Shown here: piece by piece, positions 57,996 to 64,000 of the stretch
Layout of the letters: each line of letters starts with the position of its first letter
Position numbering within the stretch: position 1 is the first letter of the stretch
NCBI RefSeq assembly: GCF_021155765.1
Contig: NC_060116.1
Location: 1,860,001-1,924,000 of the forward strand
Direction: 5' to 3'
Length of the DNA stretch: 64,000 nucleotides
Source of the DNA: Diprion similis
Lineage: Eukaryota; Arthropoda; Insecta; Hymenoptera; Diprionidae
Notes under the pieces: model-generated
Told to the model about the DNA's origin: nothing
Seen by the model: only the letters and a program-made list of their open reading frames with translations
Databases searched by the model: none
Made by a program: the position numbers and the translations under genes

Positions 57996-59006
57996 ATGCA
58001 GTCACGCATGGAGAAGCAAGCCAGACTCTCTGGGCAAATTTCTCGTACTCACGACAATATCAAAAAGCTCGGTCAAGCAAATATAACTCAAGGAGTACTT
58101 GAAGCCCGACTTCAGGCACTCGAAGAAAAATGGAGACAATTCCAAAATGATCACGATAAAATTGAAAATGGAGCATCAAGCGACGACATGAAAATGAGGT
58201 ACTTTACAGAAGATTTTTTCTCAACAACGGAAGAAATTTATCTCACGCAAAAAGGAAAGTTATTGGACTATCTTCGTGTATTTGTTGACAGACCTCCCGA
58301 AGTTGCAAGAGATGACCCCATTCCAATAGTACGACAATCACTGCCAAAAATCAATATCCCAAAATTCTCGGGAGACTTTACCGAATGGCTAAACTTTCGC
58401 GATCTCTTCAAGTCTATGGTGATTGACGCACCGTTGTCGCCAATAGAGCGAATGCACTATCTAAAAACTAATCTAACAAAGGAAGCCTCTTCCCTAATTG
58501 CTTCAGTGCCTTCCCTTGCTGACAATTTTGAAGTCGCGTGGCAGCTTCTTTCCTCTAGATATGACAAAACTCGCTTATTAACCAATGCTCAAATTGCTAG
58601 CCTTTTCTCACTCCCAGCTATGACCTCGGAGTCCTCCTCGGATCTGAAGGTCCTCTACAACGGAACCTCCAATGCACTCGGTGCATTGAGGGCATTAGGA
58701 CGCCCCGTTGACAATTGCGACGATTTTATCGTGTATATGACAGTGCAAAAGTTAGATAAGCAATCTCGGCGCGAGTGGGAAGCCTCTGTCGGAGCAAAAA
58801 AGGAACCATCTACTTTCAAGGAACTGCAATCCTTTCTCGAGAATCGCATTTGCTCCATCGAGGCCCTCGAAGGAGCGACAAAACCTCGCGAAAGCTCAGC
58901 ATCTACGAAAACCGCACCCTCAAGCGCTGTTCGTAACTCGAAAAAACCATCCAGCTCGTCGCCTCATCAGGGAGTCAAATCTCACGTATCAAACACACTC
59001 TCGTGA
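57996..59006 (+). CDS. BEL gag-like protein, C-terminally truncated, 336 aa
   Basis: I start at ATG 57996 (MQSRMEKQARLSGQ); the frame is open further upstream, but that part looks like untranslated leader. The protein has an N-terminal coiled region and the DUF1759-type gag block (LPKINIPKFSGDFTEWLNF, YLKTNLTKEASSLI, NALGALRALGRP). It ends in a Ser-rich stretch at HVSNTLS. BEL gag normally continues into CCHC knuckles and an aspartic protease in one polyprotein. Those parts are absent, and downstream sequence restarts in the linker before reverse transcriptase. Confidence 0.85.
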   Translation: MQSRMEKQARLSGQISRTHDNIKKLGQANITQGVLEARLQALEEKWRQFQNDHDKIENGASSDDMKMRYFTEDFFSTTEEIYLTQKGKLLDYLRVFVDRPPEVARDDPIPIVRQSLPKINIPKFSGDFTEWLNFRDLFKSMVIDAPLSPIERMHYLKTNLTKEASSLIASVPSLADNFEVAWQLLSSRYDKTRLLTNAQIASLFSLPAMTSESSSDLKVLYNGTSNALGALRALGRPVDNCDDFIVYMTVQKLDKQSRREWEASVGAKKEPSTFKELQSFLENRICSIEALEGATKPRESSASTKTAPSSAVRNSKKPSSSSPHQGVKSHVSNTLS

Positions 59007-59009
59007 GCA

Positions 59010-62000
59010 AGATGGTAGATACACAGTACGTCTCTGTTTCGTCTCTCGTCGTCGTACGTCTCTCGGTACGTACCTCTAAAGAAACCTCTTGACTCTCTCG
59101 GTGACTCCTACATTCCGGCAACGAAAATGCTACACCGAATGGAACATCGCTTCTCACAGGACACCAAATTCTTCGAAGCCTACTCTGCCTTCATGACAGA
59201 GTATGAAACTCTAAACCACATGGAAGTCATTTCGTCAACGAGCTGAATACCAAAAACGTCCTACTATCTACCGCATCACGGTGTAATGCGAGAGTCAAGT
59301 ACTACTACAAAGCTTCGAGTCGTTTTCAACGGATCGCAGAAAACTAACGCCGGACATTCTCTAAATGATCATCTTCACGTGGGCCCAAAGATTTTGCCTG
59401 AACTCGTCAGCATCTTACTTCGATGGAGAGCGCACGCAGTCGTGTTCTCCGCCGATATGGAAAAAATGTATAGACAAGTATTGGTGCATGAAGAGGATCG
59501 TGATCTTCAACGAATTTGCTGGAGAAAGGACTCCTCATTGGAAATTAATACTTACCGTCTTCGCACGGTAACGTACGGCCTCACGTGTGCTCCCTTCCTC
59601 GCAATAAGAGTGCTCCGTCAACTCGCTCATGATGAAAGGGATCGCTTCCCAATTGGAGCCTCAGCACTTTCGAGCGACGTCTACGTCGATGACGTTTTAT
59701 CTGGTGCTGACGACATCACCAGTGCCTTGATCAAGCAAAACGAATTAATCGAGTTGCTCAAGGCGGGCGGTTTCACTCTACGGAAATGGACCTCAAATAC
59801 TCCAGAACTTCTTGAACATCTAACGCCTGAAGTCAGAGCCACGACAACGTCGATCGTCTGGCAACCGGAAACCTTCCACATGCTGGGGCTATCATGGCAA
59901 TCGAGCAGTGACTCTTTTCTTTTCCAGTTAAACACTACCAAGCTTCAGCATCCTCTAACAAAAAGAAATGTGTTGTCGCGTATTGCTCAACTCTTCGACC
60001 CGCTTGGATGGCTAGCACCAGTTGTTATACTCGCAAAAATATTCATGCAATCCCTGTGGCTGCTTAAACTCGAATGGGATGACGCCTTACCTGACGAACA
60101 AGTCAACCGTTGGATCGAAATTCATTCAGATCTACCAGCAATCTCGAATTTCCGCATTCCTCGATGGCTCGGATTAAACTCATCGCAACAGACTGTCGAG
60201 CTTCATGGTTTCGGGGACGCGTCACAGCTTGCTTATGCTGCTGTAGTGTATTTGCGCATCATTCGTGATGGACAATCTTCGGTTACTCTCGTATCGTCCA
60301 AAACGAAAGTCGCTCCGGTCAAACAAGTTTCCCTGCCGCGATTAGAACTTTGTGCTGCTAACCTCGTCACGCGACTAGCTAAAACTATCCTTGCTATGCT
60401 CAAACTCGATCGTCCGGTTCACCTTTGGTCAGACTCGACGATAACACTTGCGTGGATACGTGCACACCCGACCAAGTGGACAACCTACGTAGCTAATCGT
60501 GTAGCTGACATTCAACTTTCTCTCCCGAATGCTATTTGGCACCACGTTGAATCAGCAAGCAATCCGGCAGATTGCGCATCTCGAGGAGTTCTCGCATCGG
60601 ACCTTCAAGACCACTCTCTCTGGTGGAGAGGCCCTGAATGGTTGCACGAAGATGCTAACAACTGGCCGTCCAGTCCTCGTAAACCTCCGAATGATCTTCC
60701 AGAAACTCGTTTGACGTCTCACGCCGTCGCCGAACAAATTGACGAGCCATACCATCTCCTCACCAAGTACTCGAACTTGACAAGGTTATCAAGAATCACT
60801 GCTTGGTGTTGTCGTGTCAATCTCACAAAAAATGGTAAACGCAATCTAACTCCAGCACTCACGCCATCTGAAATCGCTGCCGCCCTCCTGCGTCTCATTC
60901 GAGTTGAACAAAACCGCAATTTTAAAACTGAAATTCGTCTTCTCGAATCCGGACAAACGCCTTCGAAAGGGCAACTTCTCAAACTGAGCCCCCTTCTCGA
61001 CGACAAAGGTCATCTCCGCGTGGGCGGACGGCTAAAAAACTCACTTCTCGATCCTGATGAGAAACACCCTTACATTCTACCAAGCCGATCTCCATTGACT
61101 AAGTTACTCATCGAACATTATCATAAGGAAACTCTTCACGGCGGAGTGCAGCTCACTCTCGCCACCCTCCGACAACGATACTGGGTGATTGGTGGTCGCA
61201 CTGCAGTGAAAGCGGTCATACACAGATGTCTTATTTGCGTGCGACACCGAGCTACGACAGCGACTCAAATCATGGGAAATCTTCCGAAGGCTCGAGTCAC
61301 CCGAGCTCGACCCTTCCTCCACTCTGGAGTAGATTACGCTGGTCCAATCTACCTTCGAACTGCGAAAGGAAGGGGACACAAATCGTACAAGGCTTACATT
61401 GCCGTGTTCGTTTGCTTTTCGACAAGAGCGGTACACCTTGAAGCCGTATCCGACTACACCACTGATAGCTTCTTGGCGGCATTCCGGCGATTTGTTTCGC
61501 GCAGAGGAAAGTGCGCTACACTTACAAGTGATTGCGGAACAAATTTTGTAGGAGCAGACGCTGAACTACGAGCTCTCCTTGCTACTACTTTGTGACGTTG
61601 CACCCCGCGTGCACGTCACAATAAGCCCCAAACCCGCGGAGCGGGGCCGAACAATGCCGAACCGGCCCGGGCGCACCCGAAGACGCGCCGGGCCGGCCGG
61701 AGAAGGCACTCTTGTGCCAACGACGTACGACGCCGGATGCCCAGAAGCTCCAGTTACGAACGAAAAGGTCAGCTGAAATACATCCCTTCTACCGTGCACC
61801 AACCACGCTCCGCACCGCCACTGCCAATCACTGCATCCACACACTGCATACCCCTCCGATCCACACCCACACGCCCCCCCATTCCCCCTACACATCCACA
61901 CGCTCACACACACATCCACCCCCTTTCACTCACACGTTCATTAGCACTAATTCACTAGTTTTAAGAATTTAGATTTAAGAAACACGCTAACCGGCTGGGG

Positions 62001-62843
62001 CGTGACCAGCCGCCACGCGGGACCGACCCATTTTGTCAAATTAGCTCTTAAGATTCGTTAACTGTCAAATATAAGATACCCTTGATTTTCCACGACGCCG
62101 GCTCGTAAAGTTACTCTTCCCCGTCTCTCGTCTCCCTCCTTCCCCCCCCCCCCCCCCCCCCCCCCAAATAAGTGCGGGATTCACCTCCCGTCACAACTTC
62201 TGCTGAATCCGAGAAAATCGCGAATATTCTCGCCAACGATGGAACGTTGTGGAAGTTTAACCCCCCAGCGGCTCCGCACTTCGGCGGACTCTGGGAAGCA
62301 GCGGTGAAATCGACAAAACATCATCTTCGACGAGTGCTAGGCGAGAACACCTTGACTTTCGAGGAAATGACTACACTACTGACACAAGTGGAAGCTTGTC
62401 TCAACTCTCGTCCACTCCAAGCTCTCACAGACGATCCTGACGATCTGTCAGCGCTCACGCCAGCTCATTTTTTAATAGGTGAACCCCTCACTGCCGTCCC
62501 GGAACCGTCTCTCGTCAACTTACCTCACTCACGCCTATCAAGATTTCAGCTCATTCAGCAAATGCAACGTCACTTCTGGAATCGATGGTCATCTGAGTAT
62601 CTGCATACTCTGCAGTCCCGGCACAAGTGGCAACAACCTCAGCCTTCTCTGCAAATCGGTGACCTCGTTCTTATAAAAAACGAACAATTACCACCGACTA
62701 AGTGGCCTTTAGCTAGTGTCACTAACGTTCATTCGGGAGAAGAAAAAAAAATCCGCGTTGCTACTGTTAAGACAGCAACATCATCGTTAACTCGCCCAGT
62801 TGTGAAGCTTTGCCCTTTACTCAAAAGTGACGAAGCCCAATAA
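59010..62843 (+). pseudogene. BEL pol (RT, RNase H, integrase), broken
   Basis: A damaged linker with frameshifts (59010-59285) precedes a long open frame to 61590. Reverse transcriptase shows FNGSQKT, FSADMEKMYRQ and the YVDDVL active site (59682). RNase H follows (ELHGFGDASQLAYA, HLWSDSTITLAW). Integrase has the HHCC finger (HYHKETLHGG...CLICVRH) and two catalytic blocks (HSGVDYAGP, LTSDCGTNFVGA). A family A solo LTR cuts the frame at 61590. Integrase resumes at 62200 with PHFGGLWEAAVKS and ends at 62843. Without the linker damage and the LTR this would be an ordinary BEL pol. Confidence 0.9.
61591..62195 (+). mobile_element. Solo LTR, family A copy 3, inside BEL integrase
   Basis: A 605-bp unit from TGTGACG to CGTCACA with ACTT on both sides (61587-61590, 62196-62199). 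It contains a run of about 24 C (62142-62165). Since it interrupts a BEL element with nearly identical LTRs, it must be the youngest of the three copies or close to it. Confidence 0.92.
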
Positions 62844-62915
62844 ACAAAAAAAAACCATTTCATAGTACGCTGAGCACTCGACACTCAATTTCGTCTTCCG
62901 ACGAGGCGGGCGGAA

Positions 62916-63222
62916 TGTTCAGCATTCTCACCGAATTCATGAGAGAAAGCTCGAAATCACACGTGAACTGTTTCCTAAGATTATCAAAACAGACTCACAC
63001 ACACAACCACACAAACACATTCACTACGTACACTCTCAAGGCAGCAAATGCCTTGTTTACCTCAGTTACACTCTTGTAGAGCTTGAGCGAGGATGTAAAC
63101 TTCGAACCTCGTCAAGCAATTTCTATCCTATTGAATGAATTGTTAATTTTGGTTTCTTGTTAAGAAAAACTGTGATTCGTATTTTACTCCCATCCTCACC
63201 TAATCTAATCTAGCAAAAAACA
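62916..63222 (+). repeat. 3' LTR of the BEL element
   Basis: 307 bp, matching the 5' LTR with about two substitutions (for example GACTCAC instead of GACCCAC). Confidence 0.93.
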
Positions 63223-63296
63223 AGTAGTGACAGGAGAAAAATATGGATCGAACGTAACCGCATGTTATTTGATATCAACATTCAGTCATCTTCTAC

Positions 63297-64000
63297 TTAT
63301 TTTTTTGATACGTACTACATTCGTTTCTACTGGGATAGACTACAAGATGTTTTTCACATCTTTCCTAATTCTGTTATATGTTTTTTTTAACCGCATAATG
63401 TGGTGGTGTTATATTGTTAGTCTTTGCAACAAAAAATTAAAATTCCGTACATACGTCTATTTCATCATTTCATATTGCGAAGATTACCTACAGCCACGTT
63501 TTTTTGCAGATATTTTACACCGGAGTTGATTTGGCGTTACCTGTGACTAGGAGACTTCATTTAGATCCAAGGTAATATTTACTGTGGACAAGATAAGGTG
63601 TCGTACCCCTGAGCCGAAACCAATTTCTATATAAATATCGTACCTCACTTTTATTTTGAAAAGAGAAATGAGTTTGGCGCTGTTTTCAGCAAATTCAATC
63701 ACAGAATGTATCTTAAATAATGTAAATTTACCCCACCAAAATCCTAATTTCTATACCCCGAAAAAATACTTCAACAAGCCATTACTATGTATAGTTAAAC
63801 ATTTAACTTTAGTCAATATTCATATAATCATTAAAAAAATTACTACTTCTGAATAAAACAATATAAATTATTATTCAAGAAAATAAGACACTGAATTTAA
63901 GCTTATATTTATCAGCAAACTCCATCGATAGTAATTATTATGTGGGGTGATCGGTTTGAACGTGGCGCGCAATTGGCTCCTATTAAGATGGCTGATCGAG
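63297..64000. other. Unassigned DNA of the second P-like element
   Basis: An exon-like stretch after TTTTTTGCAG (about 63510-63572) ends at GTAATA. It encodes IFYTGVDLALPVTRRLHLDP, which I do not recognise. The last 50 bases match the left end of the element in inverted orientation. Confidence 0.4.

Larger units (their letters stand above)
57147..63222 (+). mobile_element. BEL/Pao retrotransposon with both LTRs (6076 bp)
   Basis: The two LTRs (57147-57453 and 62916-63222) are both 307 bp, differ at about two positions, and run TGTTCAG to AAAAAACA. The TSD is AGTAG (57142-57146, 63223-63227), the 5 bp usual for BEL/Pao. TTTGGTCCTTCGAGCCGGA follows the 5' LTR as leader, and GGCGGGCGGAA precedes the 3' LTR as polypurine tract. 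A 605-bp solo LTR sits inside the integrase, and the gag-pol junction is deleted, so this copy cannot be autonomous. Confidence 0.93.
56959..63296 (+). pseudogene. THAP-domain gene interrupted by a BEL retrotransposon
   Basis: Exon 1 (56959-57056) encodes MPHCLAKGCTHRSNRKSRA through ITFHA, the start of a C2CH THAP domain, and ends at GTAAGA. Exon 2 begins at 57132 (FPKSS). After 15 bases it is cut by the BEL element, with AGTAG duplicated; coding resumes at 63228 (DRRKIWIERNRMLFD). I could not find the later CxxH part of the domain, nor the catalytic or C-terminal parts, within the window. It belongs to a P-like element distinct from that at 40291. Confidence 0.65.
56596..64000 (+). mobile_element. 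Second P-like (THAP) element, right end beyond window
   Basis: The segment near 56598-56637 (GCCATATTGTCAGGAGCCAT, TTGCGCGC) is the diverged inverse of the last 50 bases of the window (AGGAGCCAATTGCGCGC on the complement). A THAP exon lies just inside the left match. This fits a P-like element whose right tip and TSD lie at or past position 64000. A BEL retrotransposon occupies most of its length. Confidence 0.5.

Overview
The window looks like gene-poor, repeat-rich nuclear DNA of an insect. Genes have short spliceosomal introns, intergenic DNA is AT-rich, and the elements present (BEL/Pao, hAT, P/THAP, mariner-like, CACTA-like, Polinton-type PolB, solo LTRs) are typical of arthropods. A hymenopteran would fit, but the order cannot be proved from sequence alone. 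No bacterial operons, rRNA, tRNA or CRISPR arrays were seen. Almost everything recognisable is a mobile element, a fragment of one, or a gene broken by one. Boundaries were read by eye from terminal repeats and target-site duplications (TSDs).

Layout. 1-8 kb: a decayed arthropod multicopy gene, a small inverted-repeat element, a solo LTR (family A) and a GIN/KRBA2-like integrase gene cut by a 2-kb solo LTR (family B). 8-13 kb: mostly unassigned DNA with a hAT transposase fragment. 13.4-19 kb: a 53-bp satellite split by a complete hAT transposon with an open 867-aa transposase. 20-27.7 kb: a CACTA-like two-gene unit, with a transposase carrying one stop and one frameshift beside an apparently intact seven-exon DUF4806 gene whose fourth intron holds a foldback array. 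27.7-31 kb: the only stretch resembling ordinary host genes, with a possible Myb-like fragment and a SPRTN-like metalloprotease pseudogene on the minus strand.

31-53 kb is a nested transposon. A Polinton/adintovirus-type PolB gene is split by a family B solo LTR (TSD GTAT). That LTR was invaded by a 1.8-kb element with RSS-like ends (5-bp TSD), a family C solo LTR (4-bp TSD) and an 8.5-kb P element (8-bp TSD). Intron 1 of the P element's transposase gene holds a 5.6-kb TA-flanked element carrying a mariner/IS630-type transposase. Two 2.7-kb deletion derivatives of that TA element flank the PolB region. Subtracting the nested insertions leaves 2027 bp for the LTR, against 1988 bp for its intact copy at 2573-4560, so the reconstruction is consistent.

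53.6-64 kb: a broken USP/C19-like cysteine protease gene (minus strand), then a second P-like element whose THAP exon 2 is interrupted by a recent BEL/Pao retrotransposon. The BEL integrase is itself interrupted by a family A solo LTR.

Genes that may still make protein: the hAT transposase, the mariner-like transposase, the P-element THAP protein lacking the catalytic core, and the DUF4806 protein.
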